56,000 nucleotides of DNA, taken from positions 1 to 56,000 of the forward strand of contig JALSRM010000005.1 in the NCBI GenBank assembly GCA_026984775.1, written 5' to 3'. Position 1 is the first letter of the stretch, and every line of letters starts with the position of its first letter. A model generated the notes under the pieces. That model made no database searches and had not been told where the DNA came from. It worked only from the letters and a program-made list of their open reading frames with translations. The stretch is from Gammaproteobacteria bacterium (lineage in GTDB: Bacteria > Pseudomonadota > Gammaproteobacteria > CAJXQU01). The translations under genes were made by a program, and so were the position numbers. Below, in pieces: positions 43,747-53,320 of this stretch.

Positions 43747-44889
43747 TTATCGGGTCCGAACATACATCCCTCCCGCCTGGGAACAGACATCTCCCTCCAG
43801 CTCAAGTTCTAACAGAATGGAGGAAACATCGCTGGCCGTCAATCCTGTTCTTTCAACAATTTGATCGACAGACACCGGATCATAACCCAAAATGTCCATA
43901 ACCAAACGATGTTGGGTGCCACTCTCGTGATTTAATTTCTCCTCTGATGAGCGATCATTTTCAGCAGGTACGAGGACGGCAAACATGGGGCCAAGTTCTT
44001 CTACAATATCTTCCACCGACTCAACCAGCCTGGCGCCTTCCCGGATCAGGGTATGGCAACCTTTCGTTTGTGGGTTTTTGATCGAACCCGGTATGGCAAA
44101 GACCTCTTTGCCCTGTTCCATGGCAAAACGTGCCGTGATCAGTGAGCCACTACGCTTCGCAGCCTCAACCACGAGAACCCCAACGGCAAGACCGCTGATC
44201 ACACGGTTCCTTCGAGGAAAGTTTTCTTTCCTGGGCCTTGTTCCTGGAATGAATTCTGACACGATAGCCCCATTCTCGACAATCTGCTCAGCCAGCGACA
44301 GGTGTTTGGCCGGATAGATCCGATCAGGCCCTGTCCCAAGGACAGCGATGGTTTTACCACCGGCCTCTAGCGCCCCCGAATGGGCTGCTGCATCAACACC
44401 AAGGGCAAGACCACTGGTGATCACCAACCCTGCACTGGCCAGGGATCGTGAAAACTCCCGAGCTATAACCAACCCGCCAGGTGTAGCCAAGCGGCTACCG
44501 ACAATGGCGATTTGGGGCAGCGATAACAAATCGGGATCTCCGTTAACATAAAGGAGAAGGGGTGGATCAGTCAGTTCTTTGAGTAAAGTAGGGTAACGTT
44601 TATCCTCCAGGGTAACAATATGGTGCCGGGGATGAGCATTGAGCCAGTCGAGATCCTCTTTACACGCTCTATCAGCCGTTCTGATCTGCTCAATGGCGGA
44701 AGATGAAAGCCCTGAACTTTTCAAGTTGGCTGAGGAAGCATTGAAAACCTGCTGCGGCGATCCAAAGGCTTGCAGCAGAGTAAGTATTTTCTTGGGTCCA
44801 AATCCCTTGAGACGATTGAGAGCCAACCAGTCTCTCAGACTGGAATCGTCCTGTTTTGTTTGGAAAGTGTTAACCGCAGCTCTGTCCAT
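43747..44889 (-). CDS. dprA: DNA processing protein DprA
   Basis: A 380-residue protein that loads RecA on incoming single-stranded DNA in transformation. An N-terminal helix-hairpin-helix/SAM-like part (GFGPKKILTLLQAFGS) precedes the Rossmann domain with GSRLATPGG, SGLALGVDAAAHSGALEAGGKTIAVLGTG and the GSLITARFAMEQGKEVFAIPG core. The last 60 residues resemble the winged-helix DML1 domain. DprA alone does not prove natural competence. Confidence 0.93.
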   Translation of the reverse strand: MDRAAVNTFQTKQDDSSLRDWLALNRLKGFGPKKILTLLQAFGSPQQVFNASSANLKSSGLSSSAIEQIRTADRACKEDLDWLNAHPRHHIVTLEDKRYPTLLKELTDPPLLLYVNGDPDLLSLPQIAIVGSRLATPGGLVIAREFSRSLASAGLVITSGLALGVDAAAHSGALEAGGKTIAVLGTGPDRIYPAKHLSLAEQIVENGAIVSEFIPGTRPRKENFPRRNRVISGLAVGVLVVEAAKRSGSLITARFAMEQGKEVFAIPGSIKNPQTKGCHTLIREGARLVESVEDIVEELGPMFAVLVPAENDRSSEEKLNHESGTQHRLVMDILGYDPVSVDQIVERTGLTASDVSSILLELELEGDVCSQAGGMYVRTR

Positions 44890-44938
44890 AGAGCTGCGAT
44901 AATAACCGAGAACCTGTAATCTAAACAGATCCTGATTG

Positions 44939-46138
44939 TTAAGGTCTATGAACTGCGTCGTAAATATGAGCGGGACGCACCAAATCCATCACCAAGGCAT
45001 AGCTGACCTTGTCAAAGGTGCGGAACACCATCAATTCACCAATGCGTTCTTCTGGCAATTCGACCAGTTCAGCAGTTTGTCGGTGTTCCACTCCAAGTTT
45101 TTTGTCTAGCGCCCGTTTGTTGTCACGTATGTCATTAAAAATATTACTCATGACCTTATCGAAGGTATTGGTCTCCTCGTGCTCGAAAACGATACGATCA
45201 TGACCCGCCTTGGCCTTACGCTTGGGACCAATGGTATCCCGCACAAAACGTCCACTTTCATGGATAGAAAGTACGTGACCAGGCTCCAGTCCCTGTTTTG
45301 AACCCAGGTTCAAAACAACGATTTGATATTGCCCGATTTGTGAGACCCCATCGATGACAGCAATGATCTTACCGTTGACTTCATGTTCCGGTGCATGTGG
45401 GATGAACTCTTCACTGACTGGGTCTTCCGCAGCCATCAGACGATCACCCACCAGTACTTCCCGTTCAGACTTGGTGACCATCGCCGTTGCCGGATCACCA
45501 AAATTCTGCATCTCGGCACTACCTACATAAAGTGCCTCATATCCAAGGATTTCACCTTTTGTCTCCCCTTCCTTTGGTGGATTACGATAAACCTTGCCAC
45601 TACGATAAATCAGGTAACGACTCTGTTCCTCGCCCTCAGAGACTCCGCGTATGTAAATCTTGTTATCGGAACCCGCGATCAAATGCTCATCTTCTGTCGC
45701 AAGAATATACGGGGCTTTCTCCAACGTATCCGGACCAACAACACGAGGTCGCGACAGATAGGGACGGATCACATCCAAAGGAATCGGAGGTATAGCATGC
45801 TCGTTCATGGTTGAGCGAATCTGTGGACTCAACTTGACATTCCTACCTGAAAAACGTCCACCCCGATCCAGTTGCAAACAGGGTTTACCATCACAAATCG
45901 CTAGCTTCAAGACATCTCCTGGATAGATCAAATGAGGGTTCTTGATATAAGGGTTTACCTGCCAGATCTCTGGCCAGAGCCAAGGGTCCTTCAGAAAAAG
46001 GGCCGAGATATCCCACAGGGTATCACCTTTTTTGACCACATAGCGTTCAGGATGGCTCGGATTAAGTTCAACATCATCTGCATTAACAACCAATGACAGA
46101 CAGCACAAACCTATGAAATAAAATATTTTTTTATACAT
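44939..46138 (-). CDS. LysM domain periplasmic protein
   Basis: A 399-residue exported protein. A signal peptide ends VVNADD; the LysM domain (about 28-85) reads YVVKKGDTLWDISALFLKDP...NPHLIYPGDVLKL, with the LPDPWLWPEIW-like insertion usual in this orthologue group. The rest, about 300 residues, is beta-rich without known catalytic motifs. The gene precedes dprA and diverges from def in many gammaproteobacteria, including Pseudomonas. It probably binds peptidoglycan. Start MYKKIF has GGAAGA 8 bases upstream; a GTG three codons earlier is less likely. Confidence 0.88.
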   Translation of the reverse strand: MYKKIFYFIGLCCLSLVVNADDVELNPSHPERYVVKKGDTLWDISALFLKDPWLWPEIWQVNPYIKNPHLIYPGDVLKLAICDGKPCLQLDRGGRFSGRNVKLSPQIRSTMNEHAIPPIPLDVIRPYLSRPRVVGPDTLEKAPYILATEDEHLIAGSDNKIYIRGVSEGEEQSRYLIYRSGKVYRNPPKEGETKGEILGYEALYVGSAEMQNFGDPATAMVTKSEREVLVGDRLMAAEDPVSEEFIPHAPEHEVNGKIIAVIDGVSQIGQYQIVVLNLGSKQGLEPGHVLSIHESGRFVRDTIGPKRKAKAGHDRIVFEHEETNTFDKVMSNIFNDIRDNKRALDKKLGVEHRQTAELVELPEERIGELMVFRTFDKVSYALVMDLVRPAHIYDAVHRP

Positions 46139-46299
46139 TTTCAGCACTCTTCCAAATCAAGTGAAAATTTGTCTGTACCCGGCAACCTAGTAGAAACAGG
46201 GATATCTCCTCTCGTCTAATCTAATGAACAGATTTCTGACATGATCCGGGCTCATACTGCGGAGATGTGCAAAAACCATGCACAAAATTCACTATCACT

Positions 46300-46325
46300 G
46301 TTGAACTTCAATTTTTGCTATACTG
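46300..46325 (+). promoter_or_regulatory. Extended -10 promoter for the def operon
   Basis: TGCTATACT (46317-46324... hexamer TATACT at 46319-46324) is an extended -10 element. The -35 region is poor, as expected for that class. Transcription would begin near 46331, about 22 bases ahead of the def start codon. Confidence 0.5.
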
Positions 46326-46352
46326 TCAAATAATTTATTTAGATATAGCATT

Positions 46353-46856
46353 ATGGCAATACTTAATATCCTTCGTTTCCCCGACCCCAGATTGAGGCTG
46401 GTGGCAAAACCTGTTCAAACAGTCGACAGTTCAATACATCGGCTGCTGGATGATATGCTTGAGACGATGTATGCGGCACCTGGAATCGGACTTGCTGCAA
46501 CCCAGGTCAATGTCCATAAACGAGTGCTGGTTGCTGATGTGAGTTCCGAACAAAACAATCCGGTTTTCCTGATCAATCCCGAGATCATAACGGCAGAAGG
46601 TGAAGAAGAGATGGAGGAAGGTTGTCTCTCTGTGCCTGATATTCATGAAGTCGTCAAGAGAGCCGAAAGAATACGTGTCCGTTATCTGGACAGAGACGGC
46701 AAATCAGTAGAGATGGAGGCGGATGGCCTGCTTGCTGTATGTATCCAGCATGAAATTGATCATCTGAACGGTAAACTCTTTGTTGACTATCTATCTCCGT
46801 TGAAACGGAACCGGATCAGGAAAAAGCTGGAAAAACAACTGCGGCAGACAGGATAA
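46353..46856 (+). CDS. def: Peptide deformylase Def
   Basis: A 167-residue metalloenzyme removing the formyl group from new proteins. All three motifs are intact: [17 protein letters not shown] with Cys91, and [12 protein letters not shown] with His133, Glu134 and His137. No ribosome site is obvious and the leader is short. It is followed by fmt after 12 bases. Confidence 0.97.
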   Translation: MAILNILRFPDPRLRLVAKPVQTVDSSIHRLLDDMLETMYAAPGIGLAATQVNVHKRVLVADVSSEQNNPVFLINPEIITAEGEEEMEEGCLSVPDIHEVVKRAERIRVRYLDRDGKSVEMEADGLLAVCIQHEIDHLNGKLFVDYLSPLKRNRIRKKLEKQLRQTG

Positions 46857-46868
46857 CCGTCGTCCCTT

Positions 46869-47816
46869 ATGCAGCCACCCCGTTTACGTATCGCGTTCGC
46901 AGGTACTCCCGAATTTGCAGCCGTAGCACTGAAAGCATTGATCAAATCTGGTCAGCATGATCTGATCGGGGTTTTCACCCAGCCTGACAGACACGCCGGG
47001 CGTGGCCGCAAACTGAAAAAAAGCGCTGTGAAAATGCTGGCTGAAGAACAGGGCCTTAAAGTTTATCAACCCCCTTCTTTCCGTAATTTGGAAATAGTGG
47101 AAACGTTACGGTCACTGGACCTGGATCTGCTGGTCGTAGTCGCCTTTGGTCAAATCCTCCCGGCATCCGTACTCGAAACACCTCGGCTCGGGTGTATCAA
47201 TGTCCATGGCTCACTTCTGCCACGATGGCGTGGTGCCGCCCCGATTCAACGCGCGATCGAAGCAGGAGACAAACAAACCGGTGTCACAATCATGCAAATG
47301 GCCGAAAAATTGGACAGCGGCCCCATGTATCTGCGAACACCCTGTGAAATCACTCTGGATGAAACTGCCGGTACACTGCATGACAAACTGGCCACACTGG
47401 GCGCGGAGAGCCTGTTGGAGACTCTGACAGCCATTGCCGAAGGCAGGGCTACTCTGGAAGAGCAGGATGAATCCCTTGTGACCTACGCTGAGAAGATCAG
47501 CAAGGCAGAAGCCCAGATTGACTGGCAGAGACCAGCAGAAATCATTGAGCGAAAAATCCGTGCATTCAACCCAGTACCTGTCACCCATGCCGAGCTATTC
47601 GATCAAAACATCCGGATATGGGAAGCGGAAGTACTGGATGCAGAATCTCTCCCGGTGAAAAACTTACCTGGCGACATTCTTTCTCTTAGTCGTGAAGGCT
47701 GTGACATCCAAACTGGCAAAGGGATCCTGCGCATCAAGAGTCTCCAGTTGCCCGGAAAACGCAGGGTATCGATCAGCGATTTTGCTAACGCAAATCCGGA
47801 ACTGATCAACCGTTAA
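46869..47816 (+). CDS. fmt: Methionyl-tRNA formyltransferase Fmt
   Basis: A 315-residue enzyme that formylates initiator Met-tRNA using 10-formyltetrahydrofolate. Motifs are RIAFAGTPEFAAVALKAL, the catalytic HGSLLPRWRGAAPIQRAI, and TGVTIMQMAEKLDSGPM. The C-terminal OB-like domain is normal. def-fmt-rsmB is the conserved order. Confidence 0.97.
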   Translation: MQPPRLRIAFAGTPEFAAVALKALIKSGQHDLIGVFTQPDRHAGRGRKLKKSAVKMLAEEQGLKVYQPPSFRNLEIVETLRSLDLDLLVVVAFGQILPASVLETPRLGCINVHGSLLPRWRGAAPIQRAIEAGDKQTGVTIMQMAEKLDSGPMYLRTPCEITLDETAGTLHDKLATLGAESLLETLTAIAEGRATLEEQDESLVTYAEKISKAEAQIDWQRPAEIIERKIRAFNPVPVTHAELFDQNIRIWEAEVLDAESLPVKNLPGDILSLSREGCDIQTGKGILRIKSLQLPGKRRVSISDFANANPELINR

Positions 47817-47828
47817 TCCGCATTCTTC

Positions 47829-49142
47829 ATGAAACACAACGCTCGCACCATCGCCGCCCTGATCATTGATGATGTCTTTACTAGAAACCGATCCCTTGCT
47901 GACTGTTCAACACCATTACTCGAAAAACTGACCGACTTACGAGAGCGGAAACTTGCACAGGAACTCAGTTATGGTGTCCTTCGCTGGGACCTTCAACTAC
48001 GTGCAATACTCGCGCCTTTTCTGCACAAACCACTGAAGTCCCGTGACAGTATCATCATGGCATTGCTCCTGATTGGCGCCTACCAGATCAGGCAGATGCG
48101 TACACCAGAATATGCCGCCGTCTCCAGCACGGTAGAAGCTGCCCGGTATTTTGGCCGTCCTTGGGCAACTTCCTTGCTGAATGGAATTCTCCGTAATCTG
48201 ACTCGCCAGGACGACGTGTTGTCAAAGATCATCAACCAATCGGAAACCATCAAATATTCCCATCCGGAATGGATGTTAAGGCGACTACAGAAAGATTGGC
48301 CCGAAGACTGGCCTACCATTCTGAAAAACAACAACCGCCCACCTGAGCTTGCCTTGAGGGTGAATCAAAGAAAAATCTCTCGGGAGGACTATCTCTTAAA
48401 ACTCAAAAATGAGGGGATACCTGCCATAGCCTCCAGACTCAGCGGGCAAGGTATCATGCCTAGCCATTCTGTCAATCCTGCCCTGCTCCCGGGCTTTACC
48501 CAAGGAGAAGTTTCCGTACAGGGTATTGCTGCACAGCAGGCTGTGTACTTGCTCGATCTGAAACCAGGCTGCCTTGTACTTGATGCCTGCGCAGCCCCGG
48601 GTGGAAAAACGGCACATATCCTGGAAACCGAACCGGAATTGACTCACATGATAGCGATCGATACGACATCAAAAAGAATTAACCTACTGGAATCAACCCT
48701 GCGGCGCCTGGAACTACTCTCAGAAAAGGTTGAAATTATTGACTGTGACATAACCTGCATCAAGAAATGGTGGAATGGACAACATTTCGATCGCATTCTA
48801 CTGGATGCCCCTTGTTCTGCAACCGGTGTGATCCGAAAACACCCGGATATCAAATACCACCGTACCGAAGAAGACATAGATTTACTGGTCGAGAAACAAC
48901 GGGAAATGCTCATCGCACTCTGGCCATTACTTGCCAGCGGCGGCCGCCTTGTATATGTTACCTGTTCCACATTCAGGCAGGAGAACCAAGAGCAGATCTC
49001 TTGGTTTCTGTCACAACAACAAGATGCACGGGAATTGCCCATCGATGCACCTTGGGGACGCAGGGTAGAGCCCGGAAGACAGATACTGCCAGGAGAAGAA
49101 GGGATGGATGGATTTTACTATGCCTGTCTGGTCAAAGAATAA
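47829..49142 (+). CDS. rsmB: 16S rRNA (cytosine-967-C5)-methyltransferase RsmB
   Basis: A 437-residue enzyme (Sun/Fmu). An N-terminal NusB-like domain (about 1-140) is followed by the SAM-dependent methyltransferase with LDACAAPGGKTAHILE, LLDAPCSATGVIRKHPDIK and the nucleophile region YVTCSTFRQENQEQ. Its 3' end overlaps the next gene by 35 bases. Confidence 0.95.
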   Translation: MKHNARTIAALIIDDVFTRNRSLADCSTPLLEKLTDLRERKLAQELSYGVLRWDLQLRAILAPFLHKPLKSRDSIIMALLLIGAYQIRQMRTPEYAAVSSTVEAARYFGRPWATSLLNGILRNLTRQDDVLSKIINQSETIKYSHPEWMLRRLQKDWPEDWPTILKNNNRPPELALRVNQRKISREDYLLKLKNEGIPAIASRLSGQGIMPSHSVNPALLPGFTQGEVSVQGIAAQQAVYLLDLKPGCLVLDACAAPGGKTAHILETEPELTHMIAIDTTSKRINLLESTLRRLELLSEKVEIIDCDITCIKKWWNGQHFDRILLDAPCSATGVIRKHPDIKYHRTEEDIDLLVEKQREMLIALWPLLASGGRLVYVTCSTFRQENQEQISWFLSQQQDARELPIDAPWGRRVEPGRQILPGEEGMDGFYYACLVKE

Positions 49143-49689
49143 GCTCTTTCTGACTGTTGTATTCCTCATGACAGCACATCTTTCCGCCATGACCCATGCT
49201 GCGGATATCCGGATCAGGCATGTAACCCATCAGATCATCAATAATATCTATGTGATCAATGCCGACATCCGCTATAAACTGAATCCCAAACCGCTTGAGG
49301 CACTGAAAAGCGGGATCCCCCTGATCTTTTACCTTGAACTCGAATTCGTCAGGCCCCGGGATTTCCTTTGGAATAAAAAAATCATCGGTGTCCGCCAGAA
49401 TGTTCAACTGGAACACCACCCGCTCAGTGACCGATTTGTAGTCACCAATCTTGCCACAGGGGATCGTTTCAGTTTCAATTCGCTTGAAGACGCCCTTCAA
49501 AAGATGGGCGAAATAAGAAATCTGCCGGTTGTGGACAAAAAAGCTCTGAAAGGCCAAGGGCCTTTGATAGGAAGACTACGTACAGGTCTCGACATTGAAT
49601 CCCTACCTCCTCCGATGCGACTTCAGGCATGGCTCTCTCCCCAATGGTGGTTGTCAACCGGCTGGTATGAGTGGGAAATCTTGCCATGA
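49108..49689 (+). CDS. DUF4390 exported protein
   Basis: A 193-residue protein with a hydrophobic signal segment (KLFLTVVFLMTAHLSAMTHA) and a beta-rich mature domain matching DUF4390: INADIRYKLNPKPLEALKSGIPLIFYLELE and RFSFNSLEDALQKMG. A gene of this kind lies between rsmB and ntrY in many gamma- and betaproteobacteria. Function unknown; a periplasmic partner of NtrY is a natural guess. ATG at 49120 is an alternative start. The stop overlaps the ntrY start. Confidence 0.85.
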   Translation: MDFTMPVWSKNKLFLTVVFLMTAHLSAMTHAADIRIRHVTHQIINNIYVINADIRYKLNPKPLEALKSGIPLIFYLELEFVRPRDFLWNKKIIGVRQNVQLEHHPLSDRFVVTNLATGDRFSFNSLEDALQKMGEIRNLPVVDKKALKGQGPLIGRLRTGLDIESLPPPMRLQAWLSPQWWLSTGWYEWEILP

Positions 49690-51932
49690 GAGATTCCAAA
49701 AACTCCCTCATCGCAACACTTATTCTTTTCGTCATCATGCTTGGCTCTTTGGTCTTTATGAGCATTGCCATCAATGACTCGAAAAATTTCGGGCGAATAT
49801 ATTCTTTTCTTCTTGTAATCAACACGATTGGCCTGTTGGCCCTGCTCTATCTAATTAGCCGCAACATCCGGCATCTATTGCGACAACTCAAGGAAAACCG
49901 CCCTGGCTCACGCCTGACTCTGAGGATGGTTACCACCTTTATTACACTGGCAATTATCCCACTCTTGATCGTCTATTGGTTCTCTACTGACTTTATTCGT
50001 CGCGGGATCGATAATTGGTTCGATGTCCGCATCGAAAAGGCTTTAACCGATTCCCTGGAACTGAGCAAGGAATCGTTGAGCTTGCACATGCGGGAGTTAT
50101 TGAAGACGACAGAAAAACTGGCCGAGGATCTTGCAGAAGAAGAACCTGTCGGTATCAGCATCAACACTCTCAATCTCAGTGATCTGGGTGAGATCAATAC
50201 TACCGTCATGAACACTGTTGAACTGGATACCACCCGGCTCAATAGCCTGAGGGAAAGAAGTGGTGCTGAAGAGCTGACCGTCATGACAAGAAAAGGAAGA
50301 TTGATCGCAACAACCAGTACGGATACCGATATTGTCCCCAATGTTCCCGGAAATTCTATCCTGCTCCAGTTGAAACAAGGACGAAACTACATTGGCCTTG
50401 AACCTATTCGGGATGCGGGTCTTTTTATACGCGCTGTGGTCAATATCCCAATTAATAACCTGAATACCAAAAAACGGATCCTGCAGGCGTTATATCCCAT
50501 ACCAACACACATGAATGAGCTGGCTGAAAATGTTCAGGAGGCCTTCGCGAAATACCAAGAACTCGCCTATCTGCGAAAACCTTTGCAACTCAGTTTTACC
50601 ATGACGTTGACACTGGTGCTGTTGTTCAGCATCTTCAGTGCCGTTCTCGCTGCCTTCCATTCCGCACGCAAACTTACCCGGCCGGTTCAGGATCTGGCCG
50701 AAGGTACCCGCCGAATTGCAAGGGGGGATTATGGTAAACAGTTGCCCGTGTCTGGTTCAGACGATCTCGGTTTCTTGGTCCAGTCATTCAATGAAATGTC
50801 CACCAGAATTGCATCGGCACAGCACGAGTTGAACTCCCAACGAACCTACCTTGAGGCCGTACTGAGCAAACTCTCATCCGGTGTCCTGACTTTTGATGCT
50901 GATCTGAATCTGAAAACAGCCAATATCAGTGCCAATCAGATACTGAACACTGATCTTATGCCCTGGATCGGCGGACCTCTGAACGAGATCCCAGAAGCAG
51001 AACCCAAATTATCTGCTTTCTTCAAGGCGATCGAACCTGAACTGTCACATCATTCAGACGACTGGCAGAAACAGGTGGTCCTGTTTGGGTCCTCCGGTCG
51101 ACAGATCCTGATGTGTCGCGGTACGGCACTCGATAGCTCTGGTGAGAAAGGTCATGTCATCGTCTTCGACGATATTACCGCCTTGATCCAGGGCCAAAAG
51201 GACGCTGCATGGAGTGAAGTCGCACGACGACTCGCCCATGAGATCAAGAATCCCTTGACACCGATCCAGCTCGCGACAGAAAGGTTGCGACAGAAATATC
51301 TCCCTAAAATGGATCCAGCTAATGCCAAACCTCTGGATCGCTTGACCAACACTATCATTCAGCAAGTGGATACCATGAAAGAGATGGTTAATGCCTTCTC
51401 AGATTATGCTCGTCCGCCGCAGATTAAACCAGAGCCTTTGAATATCAATACCATGATCGAAGAAGTCGCCACACTTTTCCAGCAAATGGATGGGAAACTT
51501 GATTTAGAACTTGCTCTCGATCAACAAATTCCTCTTATCGAGGCTGATCCCAATCGCTTGCGCCAGATCCTTAACAACGTGATCAAAAATGCGATCGAAG
51601 CTGTAGAAGAGGGTAAGGCACCACATATCCGGATCGAAACATCGACCGTACATACTTCTAGCCGCGAACAGATCGAAATTCGTATAATAGACAATGGTCC
51701 CGGGTTCCCGGAAGATTTGCTCAACGAAATCTTTGAACCCTATGTCACCACCAAAACCAGAGGTACTGGTCTTGGGCTTGCGATCGTAAAAAAGATCGTC
51801 GAAGAACACGGTGGAATCGTCTGGGTCAGTAATACCGACAACCATGGCGGCTGTGTCATAATTCGCCTGCCAGTGGTCATGGAGAATCAGAATGTACACT
51901 CGATCAATGAAGCAAGGAAAAACATCTTATGA
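49686..51932 (+). CDS. ntrY: Sensor histidine kinase of the NtrY type
   Basis: A 748-residue membrane kinase. Two to three N-terminal helices (about 8-100), a periplasmic segment, a further helix near 285-310, HAMP (ARKLTRPVQDLAEGTRRIARGDYG), a PAS-like part (about 355-470), HisKA with ARRLAHEIKNPLTPIQLATERLR, and HATPase with NNVIKNAIEA, DNGPGFP and TKTRGTGLGLAI. It phosphorylates the coupled NtrX regulator. NtrYX systems are linked to nitrogen, redox and envelope control. The ATG in the ATGA overlap at 49686 is preferred over an upstream GTG. Confidence 0.92.
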   Translation: MRDSKNSLIATLILFVIMLGSLVFMSIAINDSKNFGRIYSFLLVINTIGLLALLYLISRNIRHLLRQLKENRPGSRLTLRMVTTFITLAIIPLLIVYWFSTDFIRRGIDNWFDVRIEKALTDSLELSKESLSLHMRELLKTTEKLAEDLAEEEPVGISINTLNLSDLGEINTTVMNTVELDTTRLNSLRERSGAEELTVMTRKGRLIATTSTDTDIVPNVPGNSILLQLKQGRNYIGLEPIRDAGLFIRAVVNIPINNLNTKKRILQALYPIPTHMNELAENVQEAFAKYQELAYLRKPLQLSFTMTLTLVLLFSIFSAVLAAFHSARKLTRPVQDLAEGTRRIARGDYGKQLPVSGSDDLGFLVQSFNEMSTRIASAQHELNSQRTYLEAVLSKLSSGVLTFDADLNLKTANISANQILNTDLMPWIGGPLNEIPEAEPKLSAFFKAIEPELSHHSDDWQKQVVLFGSSGRQILMCRGTALDSSGEKGHVIVFDDITALIQGQKDAAWSEVARRLAHEIKNPLTPIQLATERLRQKYLPKMDPANAKPLDRLTNTIIQQVDTMKEMVNAFSDYARPPQIKPEPLNINTMIEEVATLFQQMDGKLDLELALDQQIPLIEADPNRLRQILNNVIKNAIEAVEEGKAPHIRIETSTVHTSSREQIEIRIIDNGPGFPEDLLNEIFEPYVTTKTRGTGLGLAIVKKIVEEHGGIVWVSNTDNHGGCVIIRLPVVMENQNVHSINEARKNIL

Positions 51933-53320
51933 GTTCAGCTCATATTCTTGTTGTTGACGATGAACCAGATATTCGATCCCTTCTGAAAGAGATACTCGAA
52001 GATGAAGGTTTCAGTGTCTCGTTGGCTGAAAAGGGACAAGCGGCACGAGAGTCACTGAAAGATCGCAAGCCAGACCTCATTCTGCTGGATATCTGGATGC
52101 CGGACATCGATGGGGTATCCCTGCTCAAGGAATGGAAGGAAAATGAAAGTTTTGACTGTCCTGTCATCATGATCTCCGGACACGGTACCGTCGAAACAGC
52201 AGTGGAAGCGATCCGGATCGGAGCCTATGACTTTATCGAAAAACCTCTTTCCATTGCCAAACTCCTGATTACTGTCGATCGGGCCCTGGAAACCTCTTCC
52301 CTTAAACGCGAAAACATCGATCTCAAAAAACAGAAGGAAATCCCTATAGATCAAAGTTTCGGCAATCACCCATTGCTGATCAAACTCAAAAACCAGATTG
52401 AAAAGGTTGCAAGCCACGATACCTCTGCGTTGATCACCGGTCCCACAGGGAGCGGAAAAGAAAAATTTGCCCGTTATCTTCACGAATGCAGTCCACGCGT
52501 CTCAGGACCTTTTATCTCGGTTAATGTCGGTGGCCTAGCCAGGGAGAATCCTGGCGTCGAACTCTTTGGTAGCGAAAAAGGAGATGAAGTCCACTTTGGT
52601 TATCTGGAACAAGCAAGTGGTGGTACCCTCTTCATGCAGGATATTTTCGATATGGATCTCAATACGCAGGCACGGCTTGCCAGTGCGCTTGAACAACAGA
52701 GCATCGTCCGGGTAGGTGGCCACAAAACAGTAAAGATTGATGTCCGCATAATTGCTTCGACCCGCCATGATCTCCAGCAAAAGATTGCCGAAGGTTTGTT
52801 TCGAGACGATTTATTCTATGCTCTCAATGTCATTCCTCTACATGTTCCCGCCCTGAAAGAGCATGCGGAGGATATTCCCGACCTGCTGGATCACTATGTA
52901 CAATATTTTGTTGAACATGAGGGGCTACCCGCCCGAAAGTTCACCACAGCGGCCAAAAACAGACTTCGCAGTTATGAATGGCCCGGAAACATCCGCGAGC
53001 TGACCAATCTCGTTCAGCGCTTGCTGATTCTGGGTGGAGAAGAGGAGATCGATCTCCGTGAAGTGGAAGCCGCACTCGGGCTTGCGCCCGCTGCCCCACC
53101 AGCTGAAATCATTTCAGGCTATGATTTCCCCCTCAGGGAAGCGAGGGAGCAGTTCGAGCGGGGGTATTTTGAATACCAACTCCGACTCAATGCAGGCAAT
53201 GTCAGCAAGGTCGCCTCTCATGCAGGAATTGAACGAACCCACTTATATCGTAAACTTCGCGCTCTGGATATCGATCCAAAAGAAATCGCAAAACAATTCA
53301 AGGAAAAACAGGGTCAATGA
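51929..53320 (+). CDS. ntrX: NtrX-type response regulator lacking the GAFTGA loop
   Basis: A 463-residue NtrC-family regulator. The receiver has Asp54 ([11 protein letters not shown]) and Lys105. The AAA+ domain keeps Walker A GPTGSGKE (171-178) and the arginine-finger region [13 protein letters not shown], but the sigma-54 contact loop is missing: LFGSEKG is followed directly by [11 protein letters not shown]. Walker B reads GGTLFMQDI instead of GGTLFLDEI. The C-terminus is a Fis-like helix-turn-helix ([25 protein letters not shown]). It probably binds DNA under NtrY control but is unlikely to activate sigma-54 promoters. Overlaps ntrY and trkA by 4 bases each. Confidence 0.92.
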   Translation: MSSAHILVVDDEPDIRSLLKEILEDEGFSVSLAEKGQAARESLKDRKPDLILLDIWMPDIDGVSLLKEWKENESFDCPVIMISGHGTVETAVEAIRIGAYDFIEKPLSIAKLLITVDRALETSSLKRENIDLKKQKEIPIDQSFGNHPLLIKLKNQIEKVASHDTSALITGPTGSGKEKFARYLHECSPRVSGPFISVNVGGLARENPGVELFGSEKGDEVHFGYLEQASGGTLFMQDIFDMDLNTQARLASALEQQSIVRVGGHKTVKIDVRIIASTRHDLQQKIAEGLFRDDLFYALNVIPLHVPALKEHAEDIPDLLDHYVQYFVEHEGLPARKFTTAAKNRLRSYEWPGNIRELTNLVQRLLILGGEEEIDLREVEAALGLAPAAPPAEIISGYDFPLREAREQFERGYFEYQLRLNAGNVSKVASHAGIERTHLYRKLRALDIDPKEIAKQFKEKQGQ

